Shown: positions 1 through 9,298 of the stretch, one piece after another
How positions within the stretch are numbered: position 1 is the stretch's first letter
Layout of the letters: the number at the start of each line of letters is the position of its first letter
Assembly (NCBI RefSeq): GCF_018362975.1
Contig: NZ_CP074371.1
Coordinates: 5,580,001 to 5,644,000 of the forward strand
Direction: 5' to 3'
DNA from: Nocardia tengchongensis
GTDB taxonomy: Bacteria; Actinomycetota; Actinomycetes; Mycobacteriales; Mycobacteriaceae
Length of the DNA stretch: 64,000 bases
Notes under the pieces: model-generated
What the model was told of the DNA's origin: nothing
Databases searched by the model: none
The model's input: the letters and a program-made list of their open reading frames with translations, nothing else
Program-made: the position numbers and the translations under genes

Positions 1-1574
1 CCGCGGGTTCGGCCGGGACGGTGCAGGTCACCGTCACCACCGCGGGCGGTACCAGTAACGGTGTCGCCTACACCTATGTCGCGGTACCCACATTGACCAC
101 GGTGGTGCCGAATACCGGTTCGGTGACGGGCGGAACCACGGTCGTGCTCACCGGCACCGCTCTGACCGGCGCGACGGCGGTGAGTTTCGGTGGCACACCG
201 GCGACCTCGTTCACCGTCGACTCCGCCACCCAGATCACCGCCGTCGCCCCCGCGGGTTCGGCCGGGACGGTGCAGGTCACCGTCACCACCGTCGGCGGAA
301 CCAGCAACGGCGTCTCCTACACCTACGTCGCGGTACCCACGCTGACCACGGTGGTGCCGACCGCGGGACCGGTGGCGGGCGGGACGACGGTCGTGCTGAC
401 CGGTACCGCTCTGACCGGTGCGACGGCGGTGAGTTTCGGTGGGACACCGGCGACTTCGTTCACGGTCGATTCCGCCACCCAGATCACCGTGGTCGCCCCG
501 GCGGAGGCAGCCGGGACGGTCCTGGTGACCGTCACCACCGCGGGCGGTACGAGCAACGGCGTCTCCTACACCTATATCGCCGTGCCAGCCCTGACCGCCA
601 TCGTTCCCAGTTCAGGGCCGGTCGCCGGTGGGACGACCGTCGTGCTCACCGGCACCGCCCTCACCGGCGCCACCGCAGTGGATTTCGGCGGGACACCGGC
701 GACCTCGTTCACAGTCGACTCCGCCACCCAGATCACAGCAGTAACCCCTGCCGAATCAGCGGGGACCGTGCTCGTCACCGTCACCACCGCAGGAGGAACG
801 GTCAACGGTGTCTCCTTCACCTACGCAGCAGTGCCGACATTGACGACGGTGGTGCCCAACGTCGGGCCGGTGACCGGCGGATCCACCGTCACCCTGACCG
901 GAACGGGCCTGGCAGGAGCCACCGGGGTCAGTTTCGGAGGTGTGCCGGCCTCGTTCGCTGTCGACTCCGCGACTCAGATCACCGCGGTAGTCCCGCCCGG
1001 GACAGCGGGAACCGTGCTGGTCACCGCCACCACCGCCGGCGGAACCAGCAACGGTGTCGCCTACACCTACGTCGCGGTTCCTACCCTGATCACGGCGGTG
1101 CCGAACGTAGGACCGATCACCGGCGGGACGACGGTCGTGCTCACCGGGACGAACCTGACCGGCGCGACGGCGGTGAGTTTCGGTGGGACACCGGCGACCT
1201 CGTTCACGGTCGACTCCGCCACCCAGATCACGGCAGTGACCCCTGCCGGATCGGCGGGGACCGTGCTCGTCACCGTCACCACCGCAGGAGGAACGGTCGA
1301 CGGTGTCTCCTTCACCTATGTCGCGGTTCCTACCCTGATCACGGCGGTGCCGAACGTAGGACCGATCACCGGCGGGACGACGGTCGTGCTCGCCGGGACG
1401 GACCTGACCGGTACCACGGCCGTGAGTTTCGGTGGGACACCGGCGACCTCGTTCACGGTTGATTCCGCAATCCAGATCACCGCCGTCGCCCCGGCAGAGG
1501 CAGCCGGAACAGTACAGATCACCGCCACAACCGGGGGTGGTACCAGCAACGGCATCGCCTTCACCTACATCTGA
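1..1574 (+). CDS. TIG/IPT-repeat surface protein, C-terminal part (5' end outside window)
   Basis: The frame is open from the first base and stops with TGA at 1574, so only the C-terminal ~523 residues are seen. They consist of six tandem immunoglobulin-like IPT/TIG repeats of about 83 residues (249 bp; the fourth is one codon shorter), each opening with a PxLTxVxPxxGPxxGGTTVxLTGT-type stretch and closing with the GTSNGVxYTY-type strand. TIG repeats are extracellular beta-sandwich domains of bacterial surface and adhesion proteins. No anchor, LPXTG motif or membrane segment follows the last repeat; the protein ends within a few residues of it. The repeats are also very similar as DNA, so copy number is likely unstable and easily mis-assembled. 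Role in adhesion is inferred from the domain only. Confidence 0.85.
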   Translation, partial: AGSAGTVQVTVTTAGGTSNGVAYTYVAVPTLTTVVPNTGSVTGGTTVVLTGTALTGATAVSFGGTPATSFTVDSATQITAVAPAGSAGTVQVTVTTVGGTSNGVSYTYVAVPTLTTVVPTAGPVAGGTTVVLTGTALTGATAVSFGGTPATSFTVDSATQITVVAPAEAAGTVLVTVTTAGGTSNGVSYTYIAVPALTAIVPSSGPVAGGTTVVLTGTALTGATAVDFGGTPATSFTVDSATQITAVTPAESAGTVLVTVTTAGGTVNGVSFTYAAVPTLTTVVPNVGPVTGGSTVTLTGTGLAGATGVSFGGVPASFAVDSATQITAVVPPGTAGTVLVTATTAGGTSNGVAYTYVAVPTLITAVPNVGPITGGTTVVLTGTNLTGATAVSFGGTPATSFTVDSATQITAVTPAGSAGTVLVTVTTAGGTVDGVSFTYVAVPTLITAVPNVGPITGGTTVVLAGTDLTGTTAVSFGGTPATSFTVDSAIQITAVAPAEAAGTVQITATTGGGTSNGIAFTYI

Positions 1575-1582
1575 GAGCGAGT

Positions 1583-1628
1583 GCGGCTGGACCGTCGGTG
1601 GGCCATGGCCCACCGACGGTCCAGCCGC
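1583..1628. terminator. 46-bp perfect palindrome after the TIG gene, probable terminator
   Basis: Two 23-bp arms pair perfectly with no loop around a GGCCATGGCC centre. It starts 9 bp after the TIG stop codon and ends in an AT-containing stretch (CGATAAAT) without a true U tract. Position and stability fit a transcription terminator. Confidence 0.6.
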
Positions 1629-1720
1629 GTCGCGATAAATAGGGGTTGCTGTAGAACTCGCCGAATTGTGGGCGGATTCGAGGTTCTGCCAAGAACGACG
1701 CAACCGGCGGCCTATCCCGG

Positions 1721-2005
1721 CTACCAGGCGGTGGGCTCGTGCACCGCGGGCCCGATCGCGACGTGCGCGAGCAACCCCGACAGGTCGATGCCCAGATGCT
1801 CGGTGACCTCACCCAGCGCGTTGTCCAGCGCCACCCGCATGGACCCCGGCCGCGGGCGCAGCCGCACAATGGTGCCCTTCCAGCGGATTTCGACGTGGCA
1901 GACCTGCTCACCGCGGGCCGACCCGGCGACCGGGCGCGGTGCACCGATGACGACGTGAGCCTCACTACCGCAGCGGCTGACCCGGCCGCTGATGAACACC
2001 TGCAC
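1721..2005 (-). CDS. Small conserved-looking hypothetical protein (94 aa)
   Basis: I do not recognise the family. The GTG start is preceded by a purine-rich GAGGGGGA about 9 nt upstream. The product has a plausible soluble composition: an N-terminal strand-rich part (QVFISGRVSR, HVVIGAP) followed by a basic segment and a predicted helix (SMRVALDNALGEVTEHLGI) ending in a hydrophobic stretch. There are no membrane segments or cysteine motifs beyond two isolated cysteines. It stands alone between the TIG gene and the ABC operon. The opposite strand and other frames give low-complexity Arg/Pro-rich translations, which is why this frame was chosen. Confidence 0.5.
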   Translation of the reverse strand: MQVFISGRVSRCGSEAHVVIGAPRPVAGSARGEQVCHVEIRWKGTIVRLRPRPGSMRVALDNALGEVTEHLGIDLSGLLAHVAIGPAVHEPTAW

Positions 2006-2151
2006 TCGGGCACTCCCCCTCGACCAATCACGTCACCGTTCGATAGTTCGACGCCGCTGGCGTCGCGGATTGCTCGACCCGGATCATCGACCGAGCAGTC
2101 CGGCCACACCCGCGTGGGTGGCCATGCGACCCGATTGCTCGCTACGGCAGC

Positions 2152-2514
2152 TCAGCACTGGACATGACCCGTGTGGGCCGCGGCGATCGAGGCGCACTGA
2201 TAGCACAGGTAGGCGCGCGGGAGCAGGTCGTCGGCGGTGGCGTGCCAGCGCCGGCGGATCCGATCGGGGATGGTGGTGAAATCGGCGGTGCGACTGTAGA
2301 TGTCGGCGTCGAGGAGTCGGCGGCGGATCTGGATGTCGGCCTGGACGAGATCGGCGGCACCATCGAGGACGGTCAGCACCGGCAACAGCTGCGAGTAGCG
2401 GTCGTGCAGCTCATCACCGACGGCGGCCATGGACTGCCACCGATGGATCTGGGCACACAACACGTGCAGGTCGGCGAGAGGTCTGTATCTGCTGTCGCGG
2501 CGGCGGGCCGTCAC
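2152..2514 (-). CDS. Hypothetical protein, last gene of the ABC operon
   Basis: The 120-residue product starts with a GTG that overlaps the stop of the permease gene (GTGA), so it is probably translationally coupled to it. It begins with a basic segment (TARRRDSRYRP), then two or three amphipathic helices (LADLHVLCAQIHRWQ; GDELHDRYSQLLPVLTVLDG), and carries a CYQC pair near the C-terminus. No transmembrane helix is evident and I do not recognise the family. The operon position suggests an accessory or regulatory role for the exporter, which is inference. Upstream in the same frame the reading runs as a shadow of the permease gene and is excluded. Confidence 0.6.
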   Translation of the reverse strand: MTARRRDSRYRPLADLHVLCAQIHRWQSMAAVGDELHDRYSQLLPVLTVLDGAADLVQADIQIRRRLLDADIYSRTADFTTIPDRIRRRWHATADDLLPRAYLCYQCASIAAAHTGHVQC

Positions 2515-3263
2515 GCCGGGGTCTTGATCGCACGGATCGGCGTCGTCAATGCGACGGCGAGCGCCAGCCCGGTCGCGATCACCAGGGCCAGTACCGATTT
2601 CGCGGCCTCGGCCGCGGACCAGCCCGCGGCGTCGATGGCCGGTTGCAGGGCGGTGGTGGGCAGATAGGGCTGGATCCTGGGCACGGTCGACAGCAGCAGG
2701 CAGAGCACGTACAGCCCGGCGGTTATCGCGACCGCCATGCCTGCCGACCCGAGCCGGGCCGCCAGAGCGGCCGTGAACATCGCGAACAGCACGATTGCAA
2801 CGGCTTGCACCGCAAGCGAACCCAATGCCGGGGCCATCGGATAGGACCCGAACAGCGCCCAGCACTCGTACAGCGCGACCGCGGCCCCGATCGTCGCGGC
2901 CGCCGCGATCACGCCGGCGGCGACCATGAGCCGTGGCAAGTACAGCCGGATCGGGGACACCTCACGGCTGAGGTAGAAAATCCCCACCGGGTCCGTGTCG
3001 CGGATCGCGCACGCCTGCGCCGCCAGGATCATGGCCACCGCCGCGACGAGCAGTCCGGTGTTCTTGATGTACTGCTGCAACCCGTCCCGCCAGTCCGGCA
3101 CCCGCAGCAGTTTGATGTCGGCCGAGTTCCCGATCAGGTCGGGCAGATACTTCGCCCCGAACAGTGACACGCAGCCGAAGAGCACGAAGGCCGCGGCCAG
3201 CGCCACCAGTCGGCGGGTCCGCACCCAGCGGAACCACTCCACCCGGAGGACGGTGCCGTTCAT
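2511..3263 (-). CDS. ABC-2-type transporter permease
   Basis: The 250-residue protein starts MNGTVLRVEWFRWVRTRRL, a typical cytosolic entry of ABC-2 permeases, and then shows about six hydrophobic segments (LVALAAAFVLFGCVSLFG, GLLVAAVAMILAAQACA, a long Ala/Gly-rich hydrophobic pair, a VQAVAIVLFAMFTAALAA helix and a C-terminal one). The ATG overlaps the stop codon of the ATPase gene (ATGA), so the pair is co-translated. Substrate is unknown; ABC-2 exporters move drugs, lipids or peptides. An in-frame upstream extension of 37 residues is Arg/His-rich and was rejected as the start. Confidence 0.8.
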   Translation of the reverse strand: MNGTVLRVEWFRWVRTRRLVALAAAFVLFGCVSLFGAKYLPDLIGNSADIKLLRVPDWRDGLQQYIKNTGLLVAAVAMILAAQACAIRDTDPVGIFYLSREVSPIRLYLPRLMVAAGVIAAAATIGAAVALYECWALFGSYPMAPALGSLAVQAVAIVLFAMFTAALAARLGSAGMAVAITAGLYVLCLLLSTVPRIQPYLPTTALQPAIDAAGWSAAEAAKSVLALVIATGLALAVALTTPIRAIKTPA

Positions 3264-4084
3264 GCCTTCTCCTCTATCGCGGCGAAGAACGCGTCGGTGA
3301 GCGTGGGTCGCGTGATTCGGATGTCGTCGAGTTCGGTGCTGCGTGTGGCGGCGTCCGCCAGGGCGGTCCCCCACTGCGCGTGCTCGGCCTCGATGACGCC
3401 GCCGCCGCGTAGCGCGATGCGCAATGTCGGTGGGGCCGTGTGCTGCTGCAGGAATTCCTCGGTCTCCCCCGCGAAGACGACCCGGCCGCGATGCAGGAGC
3501 AGCCGGTCGGCCAAATCCTCCACGTCGGCGAGCAGGTGGCTGGAGAACACGACGGTCATCCGCTTCCCGAGGTCACGCATGAGCGCCAGGACGGCTGCGC
3601 GGCCTTCGGGATCGAGGGCGCTGGTGGGTTCGTCGAGGATGAGGACCTCCGGTTCGCGGACCAGGGCCGCGGCGATCCCCAACCGCTGCAACATTCCTCG
3701 GGAGAATCCGCCCGCTCGCCGGTGGGCGTGCCGTTCCAGATCTACGGCCGCGAGCGCCGCGTCGGCGGACCAGGCGCCGGTGTCGCGGGCCGCGCCGATG
3801 GCCCGGGATTGGGCGAGCACTTCCCGCGCGGTCAGCCACGGTTCGAAACCCGGTGTGTCCGGGCAGTATCCGATCGCGCCGAGCCCGATCGGCACGCGCA
3901 CCGCGCCCGCGCTGACCTTTTGCAGGCCGAGCACGCTGCGGATGAGGGTGGTCTTGCCGGCCCCGTTGAGCCCGATCAGTCCGATGACGCCGGGACCGTC
4001 GACGGTCCAGTCGACGCCGTCCAGTGCCTGGAAGTCTCCGAAGCGCACCGAAACTTCGGCGACCTCGAGCGACGATTCAGCCAC
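3260..4084 (-). CDS. ABC transporter ATP-binding protein
   Basis: This 274-residue protein is the ATPase of the export system encoded with the downstream permease. It has Walker A (GLNGAGKTT), a signature loop FSRGM in place of the canonical LSGGQ, Walker B (VLILDEPTS) and the H-loop (SSH). Its C-terminal 60 residues form the extension usual in ABC-2 drug- or lipid-export ATPases. The GTG start lies inside the end of the small PLDc_N gene (8-nt overlap), and its stop overlaps the permease ATG. The deviating signature loop is tolerated in this subfamily. Confidence 0.88.
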   Translation of the reverse strand: MAESSLEVAEVSVRFGDFQALDGVDWTVDGPGVIGLIGLNGAGKTTLIRSVLGLQKVSAGAVRVPIGLGAIGYCPDTPGFEPWLTAREVLAQSRAIGAARDTGAWSADAALAAVDLERHAHRRAGGFSRGMLQRLGIAAALVREPEVLILDEPTSALDPEGRAAVLALMRDLGKRMTVVFSSHLLADVEDLADRLLLHRGRVVFAGETEEFLQQHTAPPTLRIALRGGGVIEAEHAQWGTALADAATRSTELDDIRITRPTLTDAFFAAIEEKA

Positions 4085-4280
4085 GGGCCGTTCCGCTGTC
4101 GCGGCCGACCGTCAAGTAGATGATTCCGCCGATCGGAATGCTGATCAGGCAGATGATCGCCCAGGCCCATTTCGGCAGGTACCGCACGCGCGAGCGGGAC
4201 AGGTCGTACCAGCAGAAGCCGACGAATCCGATCGCGATCACGATCAGCGGCACGAGTGCGGCTACCGGAATGTGGGACAC
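4077..4280 (-). CDS. PLDc_N-domain small membrane protein
   Basis: A 67-residue protein with two transmembrane helices (VAALVPLIVIAIGFVGFCWY and the IICLISIPIGGIIYLTVG segment) separated by a short basic loop containing RVRYLPKWAW, the pattern of the PLDc_N domain often encoded before ABC-2 exporters. The GTG start at 4280 is preceded by GGGGAGGA. It is the first gene of a four-gene operon in which every junction overlaps: this gene, ATPase, permease, hypothetical. Function of PLDc_N proteins is unknown. Confidence 0.75.
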   Translation of the reverse strand: MSHIPVAALVPLIVIAIGFVGFCWYDLSRSRVRYLPKWAWAIICLISIPIGGIIYLTVGRDSGTARG

Positions 4281-4451
4281 CGTGGTTCCTCCCCTAGTGA
4301 CCCCGCCATTGTTACCAGATCCGAGGCCGGCATCGCCGGAGCCAGGGCCGACGTCGGCCGGATCAGCGGCTCTCGCGCCTGGCCAACAGCCCCGAACCGG
4401 GCCGCGCACCGCGCTCGCCGCACACCGTGGTCATGCCCCACGACCCGGCCG

Positions 4452-4473
4452 CCCGAAGCGAAAACGCTTCGGG
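4452..4473. promoter_or_regulatory. Inverted repeat upstream of the methyltransferase
   Basis: Nine-base arms CCCGAAGCG and CGCTTCGGG pair around an AAAA loop, 48 bp before the ATG at 4521. A CATAAT hexamer follows at 4479-4484. It could be an operator or a transcript hairpin in the divergent interval between the ABC operon and the methyltransferase gene. Confidence 0.45.
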
Positions 4474-4520
4474 GCGTGCATAATCGCGCTGGTTATCAGT
4501 GTGTAAACGAAGGGGTTGTG

Positions 4521-5297
4521 ATGGCTGGCTCATCGATCGGAGCGGTGCTCCGGCAGCGGGTGGTGTATCCGGTGCGCACGGCGATCAGCACCGTGCGGGG
4601 TCTCGGGACCTTCACGCGCACCGGTCAATTCGGTGACGGCCGCGAGACCGCGGTGCGCGACCACGTGCTCGCCACCGCCGAACAGGGCAATCCCGAGAGC
4701 GTCATGGCCGCCATCGACACCTTCGCCCGCACCCGCAGCAATCTGGTGAACGTGGGCGACGAGAAGGGTCTGCTGCTCGATGCCGCCGTGCGCAAGGCGG
4801 ATCCGACGCTGCTGCTCGAGCTGGGCACCTACATCGGCTACAGCGCGGTGCGCACCGGGCGCACCATGCCCGAGGGCGCGCGGCTGATCTCGGTGGAGTT
4901 CAGCGCCGCGAACGCCGAGGTGGCGCGCGACATCATCGCCCACGCCGGACTGGCCGATCGGGTGACGGTCGTGGTGGGCACCATCGGCGACGGCGGCGAG
5001 ACGCTCCGGCTGCTCACCGAGGAACACGGGATCACCGAGGGCGCGGTCGATTTCGTCTTCGTCGATCACGACAAGTCCGCGTACCTGGCCGACCTGAAGC
5101 ACATTCTGGACGCGGGCTGGCTGCACCCGGGCACCATCGTGGTCGCCGACAACATGCGCATCCCGGGCGCGCCGGACTATCTGAGCTACATGCGTGAGGC
5201 CGAGGGCAAGTCCTGGCGCACCGTGGAACACGACACCCACATCGAGTACCAGTCCTTCCTCAAGGACCGGGTACTCGAGTCGGAATACCTGGGCTGA
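4521..5297 (+). CDS. COMT-like SAM-dependent O-methyltransferase
   Basis: The 258-residue product has the class I methyltransferase fold. Motif I with the catechol-O-methyltransferase-type ELGTYIGYSAVR stretch binds SAM, an acidic SVEF strand end binds its ribose, and the FVFVDHDKSAYLADL segment matches the metal-binding aspartate region of COMT (DHWKDRYLPD in mammals). VVADNMRIPG supplies the second metal site. Likely reaction: methyl transfer to a catechol or similar phenol with Mg2+; the substrate is unknown. The ATG at 4521 has AAGGGG 7 nt upstream; an in-frame GTG at 4518 is the alternative. It is monocistronic and convergent with the thioesterase. Confidence 0.82.
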   Translation: MAGSSIGAVLRQRVVYPVRTAISTVRGLGTFTRTGQFGDGRETAVRDHVLATAEQGNPESVMAAIDTFARTRSNLVNVGDEKGLLLDAAVRKADPTLLLELGTYIGYSAVRTGRTMPEGARLISVEFSAANAEVARDIIAHAGLADRVTVVVGTIGDGGETLRLLTEEHGITEGAVDFVFVDHDKSAYLADLKHILDAGWLHPGTIVVADNMRIPGAPDYLSYMREAEGKSWRTVEHDTHIEYQSFLKDRVLESEYLG

Positions 5298-5299
5298 GA

Positions 5300-5322
5300 C
5301 GCCCCCGACCGGGCCGGGGGCG
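5300..5322. terminator. Bidirectional terminator hairpin
   Basis: Arms CGCCCCCG and CGGGGGCG (8 bp) flank a 7-nt loop in the 39-bp gap between two convergent genes, the methyltransferase and the thioesterase. No U tract, as is usual in high-GC actinomycetes. Confidence 0.6.
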
Positions 5323-5336
5323 CTCGGCCCGCTGTC

Positions 5337-6125
5337 TCAGTTCGAGCGGCCCTGCACCGCCGCCGCCAGCGCGCGAGTGATCACATCGCTGACGGCGGGG
5401 ACGTTTTCGGGCAGGTCGAGGTAGAAGTGGCCGCCGCTGAAGGTGGCGAGGTCGAATCCGGTGGCGGTGTACTCGCGCCAGTGCCCGGCCTGTTCGGTGG
5501 TGGTGGTCGGATCGGCGTCGCTCACCAGGGCGGTGATCGGCGCGCGCAGCGGTGCGCCGGGCTGGTGGCGGTAGGTTTCGACCGCGCGGTAGTCGGTGCG
5601 CACCGCCGGGAGCACCAGTTCGGCCAGGCCCGGCTCGTCGCGCAGGATGCGCACCGACGCCGGATCATTGGACAGCCGTTCGAGTTCGGCGATGAGGTCC
5701 TCGTCGGGTCCTTCGTGGATGCGTTCGGTCACCTCGAACTCCGGTGCGGGACGGCCGGATACGAACAGGTGTGCCACCTCGCGGCCGCCCGCCTCGACCC
5801 GCCGGGCGGCCTCGTAGGCGACGGTCGCGCCCATGCTGTGTCCGAAGATGGCCAGCGGCACGTCTTTCGGCCACGCCAGTAGGTCGGTGGCGGCACGTTC
5901 GGCGAGTTCGGTGAGTACGGGGACCGGGGTGTCGCCGATGCGGTCCTGCCGTCCCGGGTACTGCACGCCGAATACCGCGGTGCCCTGCCCGAAGCGCTGG
6001 GCCAGGACCCGGTAGGCGGTGACTGAGCCACCGCCGGGCGGGAAGCACACCAGCACGGTCGCGGGTGCGGGATCGGACTTCAGCTCACGCAGCCAGGCGG
6101 TCCCGGCCAGTCGATGGGCGCTCAT
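5337..6125 (-). CDS. Type II thioesterase (GrsT-like)
   Basis: This 262-residue alpha/beta hydrolase belongs to the thioesterases that release mis-primed acyl groups from NRPS/PKS carrier proteins. It has the oxyanion-side FPPGGGS motif, the nucleophile elbow GHSMG, an acidic residue in VSDADP and the catalytic histidine in SGGHFYL. Length fits the family (about 250). The start at 6125 is favoured by a -10-like CATACT box 7 nt upstream, suggesting leaderless transcription; the longer frame would extend into the divergent gene's promoter. No NRPS or PKS gene is in the window, so its partner must be elsewhere. Confidence 0.85.
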   Translation of the reverse strand: MSAHRLAGTAWLRELKSDPAPATVLVCFPPGGGSVTAYRVLAQRFGQGTAVFGVQYPGRQDRIGDTPVPVLTELAERAATDLLAWPKDVPLAIFGHSMGATVAYEAARRVEAGGREVAHLFVSGRPAPEFEVTERIHEGPDEDLIAELERLSNDPASVRILRDEPGLAELVLPAVRTDYRAVETYRHQPGAPLRAPITALVSDADPTTTTEQAGHWREYTATGFDLATFSGGHFYLDLPENVPAVSDVITRALAAAVQGRSN

Positions 6126-6190
6126 CCGGTCGAGTATGCCCCGAGATGTGCGGGCGGGCTCGACCGCGGTGCCGGCGTTAGAGTCGGCTC

Positions 6191-7560
6191 GTGGCTTCCT
6201 ATGATGCACTGGTTCGCGACTACGAGACCGGAATCGGGGTCACCGGCACCCCGTTGCCGGAGCTCGATCCGGGTGCGAATCTGGCTGCGACACTGCCGGT
6301 CTGGGCATTGTCGGGCGGTGCGGTCGCGGCCCTCGCGAGTGCGGCCGACCGGTGGCGGGCTGCGTGCGGGCTGGCACCGGTGCAGGGTGTCGTCGATCCC
6401 GGCCGGGTCGCGGCGGCGTTCTCGAGCGACCGCCTGTTGCGGATCGACGGGCAGCAGCCGGAGATGTTCGCGGAGCTGTCGGGCTTCTTCCGGACCACGG
6501 ACGGCTGGGTGCGCACGCACGCCAACTATCCGCACCACCGCGCACGCCTGCTGGCGGCACTCGAACTGCCCGACGGGACCGGGCGCGCGGAGTTCGTCGA
6601 GCGGGTGGCGACGCTGACGGCCGCCGACATCGAACAGCGCGCCGCCGAGCACGCGGCGATCGCGTTCCGGGTGCGGTCGGAGCAGGAATGGTCGGACAGC
6701 CCGCAGGGCAAGGCCGCCGCCTCGGGCCCCTTGGTGGCGATCGAGGCGCGCGATGACACTGGTGGTGTCGACTCCCCCACCGCCGCAACGCATTTGCTGC
6801 CGTTGCGCGGGGTCCGGGTGCTGGATCTGACCCGGGTGATCGCCGGGCCGGTGGCGACACGGGCATTGGCCCTGCTGGAGCCGAGGTGTTGCGGATCGAC
6901 CCGCCGGGGTTGCCGGAGATCGGCTGGCAGTTCCTGGACACATGTCAGGGGAAGTATTCCACCGTAGTCGATTTGCGCACTGAACTTCCAGTTTTTCGCG
7001 AATTGATCAGCAATGCAGACATAATCATCTCGGGTTACCGACCGGGCAGCTTGGAACGACTCGGACTGCGGCCCGGCGATATTCGTCCCGGAATTGTGCA
7101 CGGCCGAGTTTCGGCATGGGGCGAACACGGGCCGTGGGGAGATCGGCGCGGTTTCGACAGCATCGTGCAAGCCGCATCCGGAATTTCTCTGATCGAAGGC
7201 ACACGGGATAATTCGCGGGCCGAACCAGTCATGGGCACGCTGCCCGCGCAGGCCCTGGACCACGCGAGCGGCTACCTGCTCGCGGCGGGCGTCCTGGACG
7301 CACTCGGCGCGCGCCGGGCCGACGGTCGCGGACGCGATGTCCGGGTCGCTCTGGCACGCACGGCATCCTGGCTGATCACCGCGCCGGGCCGGACGCCGGA
7401 TCACGGATCCGCGCAGGCTCCCGATGCGCGCTACGCCGTCACGCACGGCACGGTGACCACCGCGGCCCCGGTATTGAGCGAATATCCCGACCATCCCTGG
7501 CCTGCGCCGGCGTACGGTTCGAGCCCTGCCGAGTGGAAAGCCCGACCGGACGGTTCGTAA
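6191..7560 (+). CDS. CaiB/BaiF-type (family III) CoA-transferase, frameshifted
   Basis: The gene reads in one frame from GTG 6191 to about 6877 and continues in another to TAA 7560. Together this gives about 456 residues, the usual size for duplicated-domain family III CoA-transferases. The second domain opens with the typical PLRGVRVLDLTRVIAGP signature; restoring one G near 6876-6880 would give the expected LGAEVLRIDPP. The Asp of family III enzymes is not confidently placed. The reaction is CoA transfer between carboxylic acids; the substrate is unknown. TAGAGT lies 6 nt before the GTG (leaderless promoter), back to back with the thioesterase promoter. Base or assembly error is as likely as a real pseudogene. 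Confidence 0.75.
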
Positions 7561-7709
7561 CTTCGGAGAATGTATACAAGCTGCTGCACGTACACCCGCA
7601 AGCACATCCGAAAATTAGCCGAATTGCCTTGCAATGCAGCGTTTTCAACACGCCGCACTTATCCCCCGTCCGGCGTTAATAAATGAGACCCTGAAACCGA
7701 CATCAAAAT

Positions 7710-7729
7710 TGTCGACATGTGTGTCGACA
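7710..7729. promoter_or_regulatory. Tandem TGTCGACA palindromes, candidate operator of the MFS pump
   Basis: Two copies of the 8-bp palindrome TGTCGACA lie at 7710-7717 and 7722-7729, 12 bp centre to centre, just before the GGAGG and GTG of the MFS gene. Paired palindromes in this position suit a TetR-type dimer pair; the regulator is unidentified, the nearest being the convergent TetR at 9299-9871. Confidence 0.45.
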
Positions 7730-7749
7730 TGCGGATGGAGGACGTCATC

Positions 7750-9296
7750 GTGGACACACCTGCTCCCTTGCTCACCGCCGGCGGCGACGTCGGCGCTACC
7801 TCGGTAGGGAGAAGGGAATGGGCCGGACTGGCGGTACTCGCCCTCGCGTGCCTGGTCTACTCGATGGACCTCACGGTCCTGCACCTGGCGGTGCCGCAGA
7901 TCAGCGAGGTGTTGCGGCCCACCAGTTCCCAATTGCTGTGGATCATCGACGTTTACGGCTTTCTGGTCGCCGGGTTGCTGCTCACCATGGGCACCATCGG
8001 CGATCGGATCGGACGGCGGCGGTTGCTGATAATCGGCGCGGCGGCCTTCGCCGCGATCTCGGTGATCGCGGCCTTCGCGCCGTCGGCGCCGGTGCTGATC
8101 GGCTGCCGGGCCCTGCTCGGCGTCGCCGGGGCCACCCTGGCGCCCTCCACGCTCTCGTTGATCTTCACCATGTTTCGCGATCCGGGGCAGCGGTCGGTCG
8201 CGGTCGGGGTCTGGGTGGGGTCCTACTCGTGGGCGGATCCATCGGCCCGCTGGCCGGCGGGCTGATGCTCGAACACTTCTGGTGGGGTTCGGTGTTCCTA
8301 CTAGCGGTGCCGGTGATGCTGCTGCTGATCGTGCTCGCGCCCAGAGTGCTGCCCGAATTCCGGGATCCGGACGCGGGACGGCTCGACCCGCTCAGCGCGG
8401 CGCTGTGCACGGCGGCGGTGCTACTGGTGGTGTTCGGCATGAAGAAGGCCGCCCAGGACGGACCCGGCCCGGCCGCGCTCACCGCGCTGAGCGTGGGTGT
8501 CGCGATCGGCGTGGTCTTCGTTCGGCGGCAACTCAATACGGCCGATCCGATGCTTGATCTGCGCCTGTTCCGGCTGGGCAGCTTCCGGACCGCCCTGACC
8601 ATCAATATGGTCGCGATCTTCGTGGCCTTCGGCTACGCGCTGTTCGTGGGCCAGTACTTCCAGCTGGTGCTGGGTATGTCGCCACTGCGCGCGGGGATCG
8701 CCACCATCCCGGCCGGCCTGGGATTCATGGTCGGCTCGCAGTTGGGGCCGCGGATCATGAAGGTGGTGCGGCCCGCCTACATGATCGGCGTGGGCATGGC
8801 CATGGCCGCGGTCGGGCTGCTGCTGCTCACCCAGATCACCGCGACCGGCGGCGTGGAGCTCACCATCGCGGCGTCACTGCTGGTGTCGTTCGGCCTCGCG
8901 CCGGTGTTCGGGGTCACCACCGAACTCATCGTCGGCACCGCGCCGCCGGAGCAGGCGGGCGCGGCCTCCGGACTGTCGGAGACGGGAGCGGAATTCGGCG
9001 GTGCGCTGGGCATTTCCATTCTGGGCAGCATCAGCATCGCCATCTACCGCAGTCAGCTCGCCGTCGGACTGCCCTATGGGCTGCCGGAACCCGATGCCCG
9101 CGCGGCTCGCGACACACTGGGCGCCGCACTGGAAGTCGCCCGGTCCGCGCCGGGCAAGATGGGCAGCACCGTCGCCGAGGCGGCCAAGCACGCGTTTCTC
9201 ACCGGCATGCATCTGACCGCGGCCATCGCGGCGGGGGCCGCACTGCTGCTGGCCGTCATCGCCGTGACCCGACTACGGAACGTGCCGCCGGGCTGA
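7750..9296 (+). CDS. MFS drug:H+ antiporter, DHA2 (14-TM) family, frameshifted
   Basis: The product resembles QacA/SmvA-type 14-helix efflux pumps. Motif A is GDRIGRRRLLIIG after helix 2, and the motif-C region falls where the frame breaks. Reading shifts at 8229-8230; restoring one G gives the expected SVGGSIGPLAGG. The downstream part (FWWGSVFLLAVPVMLLL onward to LLLAVIAVTRL) carries the remaining helices, and the total of about 515 residues is normal. The GTG at 7750 is chosen because GGAGG lies 8 nt upstream; ATGs at 7717, 7729 and 7735 are in frame but overlap the operator-like palindromes. It is convergent with a TetR gene, 2 nt apart. Confidence 0.8.
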
Positions 9297-9298
9297 TT

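Noticed and set aside
21..1571. TIG repeats as a CRISPR or satellite array
   Set aside because: Repeat unit is 249 bp, in frame and protein-coding, with no spacers.
756..1703. 315-aa minus-strand ORF opposite the TIG repeats
   Set aside because: Repeats only because the sense gene repeats; composition Arg/Gly/Asp-rich and without a start signal.
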